Shown here one piece after another: positions 12,701 through 26,039 of a stretch of 64,000 nucleotides of DNA. Made by a program: the position numbers and the translations under genes. How positions within the stretch are numbered: the first letter of the stretch is position 1; every line of letters starts with the position of its first letter. The notes beneath the pieces are model-generated. The model worked only from the letters and a program-made list of their open reading frames with translations. It was not told the origin of the DNA and searched no databases. The stretch is from Cinclus cinclus (taxonomy: Eukaryota; Chordata; Aves; Passeriformes; Cinclidae), in contig NC_085046.1 of the NCBI RefSeq assembly GCF_963662255.1, positions 52,608,570 through 52,672,569 on the forward strand. Reading direction: 5' to 3'.

Positions 12701-14211
12701 GTTAGAGACATGTAAGACGTGGTTGGCCTGCAAAAGAACTAGAGAAAACTGGTATCTTTTTTGCTGAGAAGGAACTCTAAAAATTGAAAACCTACTTGAG
12801 ATTTAATTTTTGTATGCCGTATGTCTCCAGTTTTAGGACAATAAAACATTCCTGTCTGTGACAAGAAAAGCAAGAACATGGACACCAGTGACTGAGAAAA
12901 TTATTAACATTACAATGACCATGATATTAGATAAGCAAATGAGAAGTGCTTTAAATATTTGTTGAAGACCTAAAGAGATTAATAAAGTTAGTGGAAAATG
13001 TGCTTAATATGTTTTCCTGAGTGCCTGGGGGTACCTTCATGTTGCATGCCAGTGTTGCTGTTTTCATTTTTGCTACTCAGAAGTAATGGCAAAATCCCTC
13101 CCACTGCATTTTGTTAAAGGTTTAATTTTACAGCAGGCAGAGGCAGAGGCAGAGCAGAAGTGCCTGCAACACAGGGTGAGTGAGGGCTAGAGCTTGTGAA
13201 GGACCTGCATGGGCCATTCTTTTTTATAGGTATGCGTGGGAGTCTGTGGATTAAGTGAGTCTTCAAAAAGCTCAGATTAGAGTTTAAATTTATCTTTTGT
13301 CAAAGAAGTTGAGTTTTTCAAATATTTTTCTTCCTAGGCAGGAATGAGTTTGCTGAAAGGGAGAATGTTGTGACTTACTCCATGATATTTTTGGCCTGTT
13401 CTAGTCCAGTAGATATTTTAGTCTTATATTTAAAATAAGACTTATTAAATATTAAATTAACTTTTTTTGGCAATTATTTTCTTGAAAGAAAAAAAAACAG
13501 TTGCTTTTTAAGGAAATACTTACATTTTCTTTGATATGGCTCAATTGGCTGTAGTTATTAAAGGGAAGTCAAACCAGATGCAGCTGTAGTCCTCATCTGC
13601 TTCCACTAAGGCTGACATGGACTTAATGTTGGAGTATAGCTTTGATGACAATTTGAATGGGAACTTGGAGACTGTATTTCAGGGTCTGAGGGCTTCAGTA
13701 CTGATCAAGCTTTAAACTAGGTGGTTTTGTAATTTGAGATTTCAATTGTTCTCTAGAGCTGCATGAGACCAATAAAGTGTTGTAGATAAAATGAATTTAG
13801 CTGACAGATATGCAACATGTGCAATATATTTTTATTATTTCTTTACAAAGTTAAAGCCAAATGCTGAAATCTTTATTCATTTGTGCTTCCTTCCTTATCC
13901 AGACTAAAATCCCATTGGCTCTAGCCTGTCTCTGATTCATTAAAATCAGTGGAAATGTATCTCCATAAAGACTTCATGATGCAATCCACTTTGTTTCAGC
14001 CTTGCAGGCCAGCATCACTCAGACTTCCATCACAGCATTATCACAGAGACACGGACACTGCGTGAGCAGCATGGCATTCCTGGAAAGACATTCACCCTAT
14101 TTTGTCAGCTGTCACTTGCACATTGTTGAAAGTTCCTCTTTTAACAGTTTCACTCACTGATTAATTCTGCTGCTATTATCTATATGAAGGTTTAGAAAAT
14201 ATATTTTGTGG
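9771..14211. other. Unique sequence with low-complexity patches, no gene seen
   Basis: No gene recognised. There is a C-run at 11939-11951 and AT-rich sequence from about 11580 to 11900. A purine-rich hexamer repeat of the GGCAGA type lies at 13135-13155. The short interval 13134-13175 has an acceptor-like ttttacag and a donor-like GG|GTGAGT, but it is only 42 bases and nothing else supports it as an exon. Confidence 0.5.
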
Positions 14212-14214
14212 TTA

Positions 14215-14409
14215 TACTGTATTTGTGTTTTTGCAACTGCCTTGCAGGGTCAAAATGACTGTGCCACACCGTCTGGTTCTGATGCCATGTCCTTTCTCGT
14301 CCATGCTGATATAGTCAGGAACTACTCTGAATTTCTCACGCTCTTCTAGGTGAACGTTTGGCTCATAAGAAGGTGAAATCACTCGTGGATGTATTTTGAT
14401 CAGTGTGTT
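14215..14409 (-). other. Coding-like open stretch, 65 codons, unidentified
   Basis: On the minus strand this interval is open between a TGA (14412-14410) and a TAA (14214-14212). It reads charged, globular-looking peptide such as EEREKFRVVPDYISMDEKG, with mixed C/G/T wobble and several CpGs in an AT-rich setting. No initiator ATG fits: the only Met lies in the middle, so if coding it would be an exon, possibly terminal. An acceptor-like 'ttcacctag' ends at about 14345 on this strand. I see no good donor. I do not recognise the protein. Alternatives are a conserved noncoding element, a chance ORF, or an eroded retrocopy. Confidence 0.25.
14248..14349 (+). other. Candidate noncoding exon defined by splice signals
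   Basis: A T-rich tract ending ctgccttgcag (AG at 14246-14247) precedes the interval, and cttctag|gtgaac follows it (GT at 14350-14351). The 102-base interval has stops in all three forward frames, one of them exactly at its 3' edge, so it would be noncoding or UTR. It lies opposite the minus-strand open stretch. RNA evidence is needed to choose between them. Confidence 0.22.
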
Positions 14410-14412
14410 TCA

Positions 14413-15119
14413 GTGAGTTCAGTCTGTGTTTCTTAGCAAGCGCTAAGAGTGCTCAAATCAGCCACAAGATGTGGAAGCAATGTTTGACACACAGGTACCA
14501 TTTATTCTTTGACACTTTTGCATCTTGCCATTTTTGAGAAAAATGTTTGCAATGAGGTTCCCAGCAGAGTCAAAACTAGGCACCTTGGAAGATTCAATGT
14601 TTTTAAATAGCTAATCTAACTTAGCATTTATATTTTTTTGTAGCTTGGTATGTTGCGATGATGGAGCTCTAGCTGCCTATGTAGGAAAACTCGAATTCCC
14701 ACAGTTTGATGATTTGGTTGAACTTTTAACTCTTTTAAATTATTTTTGAAAACCTTTTTTCATCTCTCATTGTTCTGTAAGGCAATTGGATGTAATGGAA
14801 TTCTTGCTTGTTTTTACTGGTATAAGGCAAGAGTAGGATTTGAAATAGGTTTGGTGATTTATTTATTTTTTTTTAAGTAAAACCAAATTACAATTTGACC
14901 ACCTTCATTACAGATGATCAAACAGAACTGCAAACACAATTTTCAGATTAACATCCATTACAGCATAAAGTATTCACTGGCAGCCTTTGCCAAGAGCTGT
15001 CCAAAACCTAATTATTCATCATTAAACTGCAGCCTGAAGACACAAAACCAGACCAGAGGTCTGCTGTGTAACATTGCTGCACATGCACATAATAAAGCAG
15101 AGGGTTGGATCCACAGGGG
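14413..15119. other. AT-rich unique sequence, no gene seen
   Basis: No recognisable gene, repeat family or RNA. Confidence 0.5.
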
Positions 15120-15950
15120 ACTTGGGTCACTGTTTCTGCTTCCTGCTCTTCATGCTACACACCCAGCAGTTAAAAAATATACTGTGTTCATAGGGAAGGG
15201 CCTTGAACCACTGCTGGATACCTGCTTCCCCTCCAGGGGACCGCTCTGGCTGCCAGACTGCAGCCGTGCTCCCTGCCTTGCTCTTCTTAGCCCCACCACT
15301 TGGGATATTGTGTGAGGGGAAACAGCTATGGTGGGACAGATGGAAAATGTTCCTGCAGGCCCTCCTTAATGCTGGGAGGTGTGGGGTTAGGATGCCCTAG
15401 AGGGGCAAAGCTGATGCCAGTCCTCTCACAGGCTTGGGATGCTACAAATTCTCTATTCTGGAATATCATTGCTGCAGCCAGACACTGCAGGAATTCCTTG
15501 GTGGAAACTTGAGAGCCTGAAGTTTGGATGTGGGAGGGACCACTCGGAGAAGGCATCCCTTTTCTGCTTTTGTAGTGTCCCTCTGGTTACATATCCTAGC
15601 AGTGGATAGCATGAAGGGCCAGGACAGACAGGGTGGAGAGGGGAGAAATGGTGGAGAGGGGAGAAAGGAGGAGCGCAGAGGCAGCAAGCTCCCTGCCTGG
15701 GCTTATGCAGCAGGATGTGGCAGAAGCAAGCAGTCTGTGCAGGATTCCCCACCCTGCCAAGAGATCCCAAATCCTGGAAGATATTGCTCCTCTTATGACC
15801 CGGTGTCATGTGATAATTGTGTTTGGCATTTGAGATTCCTGAGTACAACAGCTGTGTGGAGTGAGCCACAACACACCAAGGGTTGGTTCTGTTTGTGTTC
15901 ATGTTTCTGTTTAGGTTGTGGAGGGACCACATGGGCAGCCTAGGAGCTGA
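15120..15950. other. GC-richer patch with open frames on both strands
   Basis: Base composition rises relative to the flanks, and long frames appear on both strands: minus 15986-15453 (177 codons) and plus 15524-15943 (139 codons). They overlap completely and neither shows a domain. The pattern is that of stop-poor GC-rich DNA rather than a gene. It contains a perfect-looking duplication of an 18-base unit, GGTGGAGAGGGGAGAAA plus T or G, at 15632-15667. CpG is not enriched, so I do not call a promoter. Confidence 0.4.
15632..15667. repeat. Tandem repeat, 18-bp unit x2, purine-rich
   Basis: Two adjacent copies of GGTGGAGAGGGGAGAAA differing only in the last base (T, then G). More loosely related G/A-rich sequence follows to about 15680. 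Confidence 0.8.
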
Positions 15951-18900
15951 CTCACTACACTGGTTTACACTTGGACATCTCTCCAAGGCAAAAAGAATTC
16001 ATTACTTACTGTCAGCCTTCTAAATAGGACTGAGCACCTGCAAACTCAACATGACAAAGTAGAGCTTGGAAAACTTAGCAATCAGATCCTCATCAGTTCC
16101 AGCTTTCCACATAGTATTAAAAATAATTAGAATATACAAACTCATGCTTCTGCTACTTGACTTCACCAAAGATAGCTTCCCACTTCCCATTTATACCCTC
16201 CACTTGCATATCTTACTGGAACTTATACCTTCTAATGAGAAACCTGAAAATGAGTTGGGCTGTTTTTCCTTTTAAGGATGGTATATGATGAATTGGAAAT
16301 AAACATGGAAATTAAAACCACTTAATGTCTCCATGAAATCACATTCAGTAAGCCTTTAAACTAATCACAGTTGGAAACTGTAATGCCTGCAGCTAAAACA
16401 ATTGTGTTTAAAGCAACAAGGCAGACCCACAGTATAAACTTCTGTCAAGATGTTGAGCCTGTACTTGTTTTCTGTTTGCTTTCTCTTCTCTTTCAAGCCT
16501 TAATCTTCAATAAAAGCCATGGAATAGGGCCAAGTAACATGGAAAAGCCTATGCGCTTCTGCAACAGTGAAATCCGTGGCAGAAGGAAAAATCTCCTTGA
16601 TAAACTGTTCAACTGCCTGTGCTAGATGATGATGGTTCCTGCTGTTATTATGGGGGTTGTAGGTTGCAAAATTTCACATCTCACTTTTTTCCCCCTCCTG
16701 GCATTAAAGACTCAAATTCAACTGTTCCTTTCTTCTCTTGTCTTTTCTTTTTGGGTAGAACAGGCAAAAATATGAACTCTCTCTCACCTTTCTATATCCT
16801 CTGCTTTTTTTTCTTTAGGGTATTGTATTGCCTTTATCAGAATTATCTCCTTTTCTTTAAATCTTAAAAGTTTGATTATTACAGCCCAACAAGATTCTTC
16901 AACAAATGGACCTGGAACTAGAGACCTATATGCCCTTTCCATTTCAAAAGTGTCAATATCTTCACAATACAAAATGGCTTTCAACTTTTCTTTCTTCCTT
17001 TTTTTTTTATTGAATGAAATGATTTCAGTAAAAGTAAGCTCCAGAAATTTATCCCACATTCTCCTCTGCCAAATATACATAGATAATTTATATGACTGTC
17101 AATTTTCAACGAAATGCATCCCCACTTGAAATGTTAGTAATTCGTTCCTTAGAAACTAAATCTGAAATAAAAATGGATCTGCAATGCTGTTTTTCATGTT
17201 AGATGCTTTCACTAAAATTATTGTATGATGACAGAAGTGCTTATGCTCTGGAAATCATCATAAAAATGTAGGTGATACAGATACTTGACCTCATTCTCTT
17301 TCACCTCAAAATATATTTATGGCAGGACTGAATGCCTTATCTGTTATTCCTTCCTCTGGGTCAAGACCCTTTTTTGGAGGAAGCTACTTCAGAACTGGAA
17401 AACTATTGCTTTACAGGTGTATCTGTCCCATTAATCAACAGTTTTTCAAAAATCCCACATATTTTCTTTGTCCATAGAAACTCGGGTTGTCTCCTCACCA
17501 TCTTGTTCTCTTCTACACTAGTGGATCATGACTGGTGTCTCTTTCAGACTTGATTTTTGGAAACACAGCTGAAATTTACTTGTGAGGGTCTGGATTTCAA
17601 AGGGAAGTCCCTCACCCTCACTCGAACCTCCTATGCATTCAGTGACTGATCTGTGTATCTCATTACAGCTAGTGACAGAACTGTCCCCAGGGCTAAAGAT
17701 AAATTTGGCACCACTGGAATCAAATGCTACTTCCTCAAAGCACTCTTGAGTGATACGTATTTATGGGGACTGGTGGTGTAGTACTCCCTCATGATGAAAC
17801 TATCATTCACTTCTTGCTAGGTTTGCATCCAAGAAGGGAGTGGAGGATTAAGCACAGAGTTCCTGCTAGCAGCAATAAAACCTAGCAGACTAGGGAGCAA
17901 ACACCTAGTTTTACCCTCATCCTTTAACCCTCAAGATGAAAATCTAGGGGCTTACTTTCTTACTGAATACTAGTTTTTGGTCTGTTTCATAAAGATTGGC
18001 ACATATTCCTGTCTCTCTCTGGATATGGTCAAGGGTAGAAGATGAAGAACTATGTGATTCAAATTTCAAAATAATTATTACCCCCTGGTTTAAAAGGCAA
18101 GCCTTATTTTTTGTTATTAACAATTGTAGATCTACTTTTCCCCCCTTTTTAAACATAAACTCACAAAACTGAAGGCAAAATCAAGCTGAACAAAATAGCA
18201 TACATATTTATTGCTTATCTGAATTGAGCATGAAATGGGTGCAATATATGGAAAGGTCTTTACTTAGGAATGAAAACATTTTTATGAAAGTTATTTTTCC
18301 TGCTTTCCAGTACTCTTTAAGGAAATTGAAGTTTCTTTTTTTCTTTTTCTTTTTTTTTTTTTACTGAAGGTGAAGAGAGCTTTGGCTTAATTACTTTGAG
18401 CTGATTACCTTTTGAGGTGAACCAGAGTAATTCCAGTGATGTTATGTGGCTTGCATCCATCAGAAATCTTGAGTGTGGCCTGGTTAGAAACTGTTCATGC
18501 AGAGGTAGTGAAATCAAGTCTGGTACATAGCAATAGCTGTCATTTTTACCTCGCATGGTACTCTGAAACTTATCTACATGCATAAATTGCATTGCTTTAA
18601 TCACACTGATGTCAGGAAAATGATACAATAACTCCTAATTTTTCTCCTGTGCCCATATGACTATATCAAACCAAAGTGTAATATTGCTTTATGTATTTTA
18701 TCAATAGTTTTATTTCAGTGAAGGGAAGAAGCAGTAGTTGTGGGAGAACAGTCTTTAAACTGGCATTGTTACATCTGGAAAGATACTTGTACTAGGTGCC
18801 TTGTATATATTTCTCTTTTTTGGGGTTATAAGGCCACAGTCAGGAGTGCCTTGAGGAGGAAAATCAGAAAAATTAGCTAGTCTACCTTTTTGTGCTCAGC

Positions 18901-21900
18901 TCTTCACTCTGTCTCCCCAGCTGACAAATGGTTACTGGCTGTGTGAGTGTTCCTAGTTTGTTTCAAAGCCAATAAACTTGGTTAGATTAGATTAGATCAC
19001 CATCATAACCTTGGTAAATTAGCCCATGCTGGGCCCAGGGCTTTTATATCTGGCCTGTATCCAGGCCCACAACTGCCTTGTTAAAAGCTGAACTTGAATG
19101 GCTCTGCATTCCAGGCAGTTCTGTGACTGGTGTGCACACATCCTGCAATGGTTTTACCAATGGGACAACACTCATTTTTGTATTTAATCACCTAGAAAGA
19201 TTTTCCTGCTAGGGTTCTTGCTGAGTATGCACGTTTCCGTATCTTTCTCAGTTTTTATTTTATTTTTTGGACTGTCTATAAAAGATTGACCTTCCACTCT
19301 CTTAAATATTCTTGCCATCAGATATAATGCACATGTATTGGCATAAAAACTACTGTATATGGAATGAAAATTACTGGCAGTTCTTGAAACATATTCTGAA
19401 CATGAAAGCCTAATTGTATGTTGGACAGTGGCAATCATAAAAAAGTAATCTTGAATACTTGTGGTTTAAATCAATGACCTTTACTTCTGTGAGTGCCTGC
19501 ATTGATACTGAGGATGTCAAGTGCTAAGCCAAGGTGAAACTGTATATTCTGTGAAAACAAAGACTCGTGCCAATACTGCCTGCCAACAAACAGCATGCCC
19601 TAAGTGAGGGTGAATGAGGAGACTGGTGAGGGGATTTGCAGGTTAAGGTGCAAGGTAAGACCTTGGTCATGTCAGCAAGGAGAGATTCCTACAACCTTGG
19701 ATGAAATAGTTTGCTAAGATAAATTTGATTCATCTGAAAGGCTTGAGGAACTGCCTTGCTATCCAGAGTATCTGAAAACTTCTCCATCCATGTCCACAAG
19801 CTGGAAATGCTTTCAGGATGCAAATGTCAGAAACTGGGCCAAATTCAGTTTCCAGGATTTTTTTGACATAGTCATTGGTCTAAATGGAGTTTCCTTGAGT
19901 TTTTTGTAATGCTACAATGAACAGAACTGATCCCTGAGATACTGAGTGTTAAATGAGGAGTCTTTGTCTTTCCTATTTTGGAATCAGAGCAAAATCAGAG
20001 TTGTTCGCTAGAAGAGTAAAAATTCACATTATCTGCCCTGTAAACATTTTCTGTCTGGCTACTCTTGGTCACATTGCATCAAGAGCACCCTGAAAGGGAG
20101 ACCTAGTCAGGGTGGTGCAGGCGGTGTGCAAGCAATGTGCACTAAATACCTGATGTACACACCTTACCTCTGCAGAGAAACTTTTATGCACATGCAGGTG
20201 AAGTGTTAATTTATTCTAAATAGTTATTTTAGATTATGTGGGAAGAAGATCACACTGGCATAGTTTTGCAGTTGAGTGTTGTTTTTCCTGCCTTGTGTTG
20301 TTTGTCCAGAAAACAGAGTAACCAGCCCAGTGGAATAAGCCTGCCTTACTCCTGTAGGTTTTCGTGTTCCCTAGCACTAATGAGAGCTTGTTTGCTGGTG
20401 TTAGTAAAAGGTGTTAAGAGATAGGTCTGAAAACTGAAGTCACATGTTTATCTCCTGCCTGAACACAGGCATTCCCAGCTCATCCTATGCAGCTTCAAGA
20501 AAGAAATTAAGAGAGAGGAGGAAATGCTACTCCCAGAGTATCTGTGGGCCACTTCACTATTCATGCCCCTGCTGAGAGCAGAGGCAATCCTGGTAATTAG
20601 CAGCATCCACACCATGGGGTTTGCCATGCTGATCTCTGTCTCTCCAGAGCAGGACTGGTGACACCCATTGCTTTGCACCTGTACACCACAATGGCAATCA
20701 CAAGGCAGCATCTTACTTTTCCTAACAAGAAACCCCAGGTGCCACCAGCAAAGCCCAGGCAAGGGAATGGATAGCCTAGATACTTCTTGGGATGAATTCA
20801 TACACACAGAGCAGTGGCACCTCTAGGACAAGAAAACAGTGCTTTCTAAAGTGAGAGTGAAGGGGCAACTCCACGGGCAAACAATGTGGTTAGGCCAGAT
20901 TGAGAGCTCAGGGCTCACTTGTAGTACACAGAGACCTCTTCACCATTAAATCACCTGTTTTCTGTTTTCATTTGCACCAGTGTAGCCCCTAGCTACTGCA
21001 GATTTAAATGAGTAAGAAATGGCTCAGTGCCAAAGTCAATTTTGTTTTGAAGTTTCTTCTACGAAATATTTGGCCCTGGAATCTTGTACTTGGAATTGTA
21101 CAAAGTTTCATTTTATTATGGTATGTTTCCCCCTCCATCCCCAAATTGGTGACCATTTATATGAATTTTGGCAGGAGACGAATGATCCTTCACACTCAGC
21201 CTGTAATTTACAGCTATGTTTGGTTTTACATAATGTACAATTTCAACGTTGTCTAACATTTCTTCATGTATTGCGGAAGACTTTCAGGTTTTATTAAACT
21301 GGCATATATAAATTGATTTTCCAGCTGGATGCAGTCACTTGGCAAACTCTGCATTTTCGAACTACATATGAGCTAAATTACACACTCTAATAGTGTGTTT
21401 GAATTATTTTATGGCAACATATAGTTGCAGGAGCATGTGGCAGTTTCCCAGCGCTTTGCCTAACTAGGGTTTTGCTCCTAGCTAAAGGAACTGTTACAGA
21501 GACAGACATAAATATTGCAGTGAAAGAACAAGCAGGCTGTGTCTCTTGGTAGGAGACACTATTGCCAATTTGCACTTGCTGAGAGGAGGTATTACTGTCT
21601 CCCCATGATATGAAGAAGTATTACTTAGGGCAAGTCTAAGTCTGCAAAATTACCACTTGAGTTAGAGGGCTTTATGGATATGAAGAAGAATAGAGCTAGA
21701 CTGGGGCACTTTCAGTGTCAAGGGGATTTATTTCTTTTACAGATAGATGATCCATGAGAGACAGAAAAATTCTGCAGTCCGTCCAACAACTTTTTCATTA
21801 CTCTGTTCTGCAAAACTGGGACATATTGGCTGGATTTCCTCTTTGCTAAAATGTGTCAAGATGGCATTGTTCACCTCTAATATGCTCGCTTCCCAATTAT

Positions 21901-24900
21901 GCCATTCTTGTTCTTTGAAAGTAAGCTTTAATCCCCCCATAGCCTCAAGTTTGCATTATTCTTTGGGAAGGATCAGAGTCTAGATAATAATCTCAAACAA
22001 GCTACCCAAAAATGAGGACTGGGGAGGGGACTCTGCTGAACATTTTCTCACTGAAGACAGACAGATGACTTCAGTTCAAATGAACTTCTGAGAGCATAGC
22101 CTGAGGGTTTTGAATTTGAAAAGATAATTGATGCCACCTGCATGCTAGAAGTCTTGGCCTGTAATGGGGTACAACCACTAGAGTTTAGGATATTTTTTAT
22201 GATGCTCACATTTACCCGAAATCTTCAAATATCTGTGTCCAGAAGGTTATCCTACTCCAGGGTGCAGTATCTTACTCCAGGTTGTAGTGTCCAACTCAGT
22301 AACAGCCAGCTCTGTCACATTAAGGCAGTAGTCTTGCTCATAGGGTGCTATCATGGAGAGTAGATGCAGATGGTTCACACCTTACTCTGCTGGAGTCAGC
22401 TCCTCAGGCCATGCAGGCCCATGTAGGAATCACAGCAGCAGTGGTGGCACTGGGAGCTGTTTTGCCGTGAAAATATTTTCCTCTGCATCAGAAACAATGT
22501 CCATTCTCAGCCACTTTGTGAAATGGAATTTCTAGGTTTGAGCCTCTTTTGTGTTGAGATGCTGCAAGAGTTTTATGTCAGGCTGCAAACCCTGTAATGC
22601 ATGTCCTGCTCTCCTGGTAGAGGAAAGATGGAGGAAAGGAGAGCCGTATCGAAATATTGTCACCAACAATCTTTTAATTCACCAGATATTTGAATATTAC
22701 TGGAGAGTAATGTTTCCTTATTTCCTGAGGGATGGAATTGGCAATAAATTCTGCCACTGCCTTGCAGAGTTCTGATTTTGTAGCCATTGCTCCTCTTACA
22801 GTGCTTCAAGTGTCAGTTGTGCTATCTATTTCCCACATGGATAAACACATAGCAAGTATTATATCACTTTATTAGGCTACTAATATCTGAGAGCTTGGGC
22901 TATGACATGGTATAAACAATAAATCATTGCAGTTATTCTTTATGTCAAGTCTTATTTCGACATCTCAGGCAGAATAAAGTGTTCGGTACAGCTTTCTTTT
23001 TATGTCTTTCCGCCTCCTCTGTTGTTATTAGTAGACGGTGTGCCTGATTATTCTGCCAGGGAAGGGAATGTGGGATAAAATATGGGCTCAGATGAGGGAA
23101 TCAGAAAGAAATGTCTCAGTTCTTACATGGTACTCATAGCTGTGATTTTGTCTGGGAGAGCTGGGTGCACTACAGACCAGACAGCTGAAGTTCAGACAAA
23201 GCTACAAAACAGTTTAGCCTAATAGTTCCTATTGAAAAGGAATATTCCAGGGAATATGCCAGGGAGTCGAGGTTGTATGCAGCATCCCATAACAATGGGA
23301 TACCTTGGGCATGTAAATACAGTTCACGGTATCCCACTGCTAAGAGATCTTCCTCAAAGATTTGTTGTATGAGATGGCCTGTTGAGCAATTCGTTACGCT
23401 AACAGTGTTCCATACAGCTCCAGACTATCTATTTCTGATAAAATCATTAGGAAAAACAACAGATTTGTATTTTAATGAAGAGGTGTATTAATTTTGTCAC
23501 AAAAGAAAGGAATATTTTATGTCATCACGACCACAGCCATCTGCTGTGCAACATCTTTGGTTGCTGTCCATCAAAGATTTCCACTTTGGTTTCCTGGTGC
23601 CAGGCAAGACCATGGAAGCTTTCTTAGCTGCAGCATATTGTTTGTTGGCATAATTTTTCATCTTTTAGGAGAAGTGGCAAGCAGGCTTTACTTTCCCTTT
23701 CTTCTCTCCCACTAAGTTAGAGGCAGAGGTGTGGAGGTGAGCAGAAGAGGTGGGGCAGAAGGGAACACAGAGACATCAGCTGTGGGGTTCCAGAACGCCT
23801 TCAGCCTGTCCTTTCACCTCTGCAGGTTTAATCCATGCTGTGGAGAGAACGGTTCTTGCCTGCCCTAGCTGTGCAGGGCTTTCTGCATGACGTTCTTGAA
23901 GAGTCACTTCGGCCAAGAGTTATAACAAAAGCAGCACTGACTTTGTCAGAGAGTTCCTTGAGATAAAAATCCCCCTGACTGAGATTTCTTCCCATAGTCA
24001 TGGTCAAGCATACAAAACTTTCATAAACAAGATTCACTGAAAGCCTTGAATGCCTGACCTTTCAGTTCAGGAGACTCTGCTGGGGAGCAACCATACCACA
24101 CTGCATATTTCCCAAGACCTTTCTTGATTGCTATCACTTCTCTCAGCTGATTTTCCAATTGGTAGCTTTAGCCACAGAGGATTATAGTTATTTCTGCGGA
24201 TGTGAAGGAATGTTTCATAACAGCAAGTGGATACCAGGGAACCCAGAATCTTTCCTGACAGAGACTGACTCAACTTTTCAGGTCTTTCAGGAGGCAACCA
24301 GCTTATCTTGTTGTCCAAAGCTGCAGCATCCTACAAAAAAACTCAGTCAAAACACCCAACCTAAAGTGGTATAATCTGAATGTCACAGAGCATTAATCTA
24401 CATTAATCTATGTCAAAGCCTCTCCCTTGACATATACTTTTCCTGCTCAAGTCCCTTGTTTGTCATCTTTTGCAATAAGATAGTTCAGTAATCGAAGTGT
24501 TTCTAGTATGATTTTTTTTAAATAAATGCATGAACTAAGCTACCTGGTTGGTAGTAAATTTATTCTGACTAATCATAACCTAACGTCTCTCTAATCTTTA
24601 CATGGATCTAGACTGAAGAAATAGAAAGGGAGAAAGGCTCTTTTACTGTCTTGAACTAACCTGAGGCTGCTCACAAGACAAGATTTGGCCCACTATGCAT
24701 CAAGACTTCAAGAGGTAAAAGTTTGGGAGAGTCTTTATATTGCCTTTTCTTATATCTGTGTGCAGAAGCTGCAGGGATAAGGAAGAAGAAGGCACCTCTT
24801 CAGAGTAACATCTCCTGCCTGAGTCTAAATCTAGGATTGTCTATCCAGTCTTGCAACTTCAAGGAAAACAAATGCCACACTATCTAGTATGTAGATCTTC

Positions 24901-26039
24901 TTAGGGCATTAATATATTTGTTCCCTAATTCAGGCCTCTCTTCTTTTTGCAAGTCACTCAGAAAGACATCCTGTTTTCCACAGATTTTTGCCAGACCATT
25001 TGGGGGAATTCAATTTCAACCTCTGCTTTGTTAGCAGACTACCCACTCCATCTGTTAGTTGTTTGGTGTTTGTGAGGAGTGGTTTGTGGCCTAAATTGCA
25101 TGAAGTCTTGTTCTTAGTGGAAATCAATCACACAGCTATACTCTTTTGCTCTTCAAAAAAAAACTGGCACAGTGTTTTTCTTCCAATCCAGTTGATTAGT
25201 TGCCTGAAATTTTTGGAGAAGAAAATAATAACCAATGAATAGTGAAAAGTCATTAGCATATAAATGCACTTGTTTTCGAAATAAAATCATCATTCAAACA
25301 ATTTTTACCATGAGGAGGAGGGAGTGTGTAGTATGGGTAACCAGTGTCCATAAACACATCAGGATGGCATACCTTTCCTGAAGTCAGCAGCATATTTAGT
25401 ATTCATTTCCCTAAGGCAAATGCTTTATCCCACTCCTTTTGTTTTACTTATAAACTGTGGACTCAACATCCCAAAGAACTGTGATGGGGATTTCATGCAA
25501 AGGGAAAGCCCTTGAGTGAGGATCCCTGTAGACAGGAGCAGGAATTTGGCTGTGGGTACAAGCATGTGAGTAATTTGGGTGTGTGGCACAGTAGGTTTAA
25601 GGGTGGCAGTTTGCTCATTGGAAAAAGAGAATAAAAAGAGAGTTTAAAGGTGATGCCAATGTGCTGAAATACATTCGCTGAAAGGTGGCTTAAGCCATTG
25701 TCATCTTCCATAAATACAGACGTGTTATGGGCCGTGGGAGTGATAGGCTGAGGATGAGCACTCGGTGCCATTAAGGACCACATCTGTCCCGCTCTGCAGC
25801 TACTCCTAATCCAAGCATTGACTTCCCCCTTTTCCCTTCACTGCCCGCCGTCAAGGTGCCTTGTGCCTCCCACATGCTGCTGGGAGATGCTGACAATGTG
25901 GTATAGATCAGATGAGGCGTCAGGAAGGGAAAAATTCGACATTGACTAATGCCCGATTAAATCATATGTTTGGGATCACCTGGGTCACGAACTGCGAGAA
26001 CTTTCCATGAAAATTATGAGCCATAACTCAAGCAGGCAG
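15951..26039. other. Long unique stretch, no gene seen
   Basis: About 10 kb without any recognisable gene or named repeat. Small items: pyrimidine-rich TTTC tract 18330-18361 and ATTAG-type microsatellite 18982-18996. There is also a doubled ATTAATCTAC unit at 24392-24410. Reading frames are all under 120 codons and unmatched. The last 200 bases (about 25850-26039) become CpG-bearing as the island is approached, and may hold promoter-proximal control sequence. Confidence 0.5.

Noticed and set aside
13134..13175. 42-base exon between an acceptor-like and a donor-like site
   Set aside because: Very short, inside a purine-rich simple repeat, with no supporting partner.
15453..15986. 177-codon minus ORF
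   Set aside because: Fully opposed by a 139-codon plus ORF, no domain, no promoter or splice context, and composition explains the openness.
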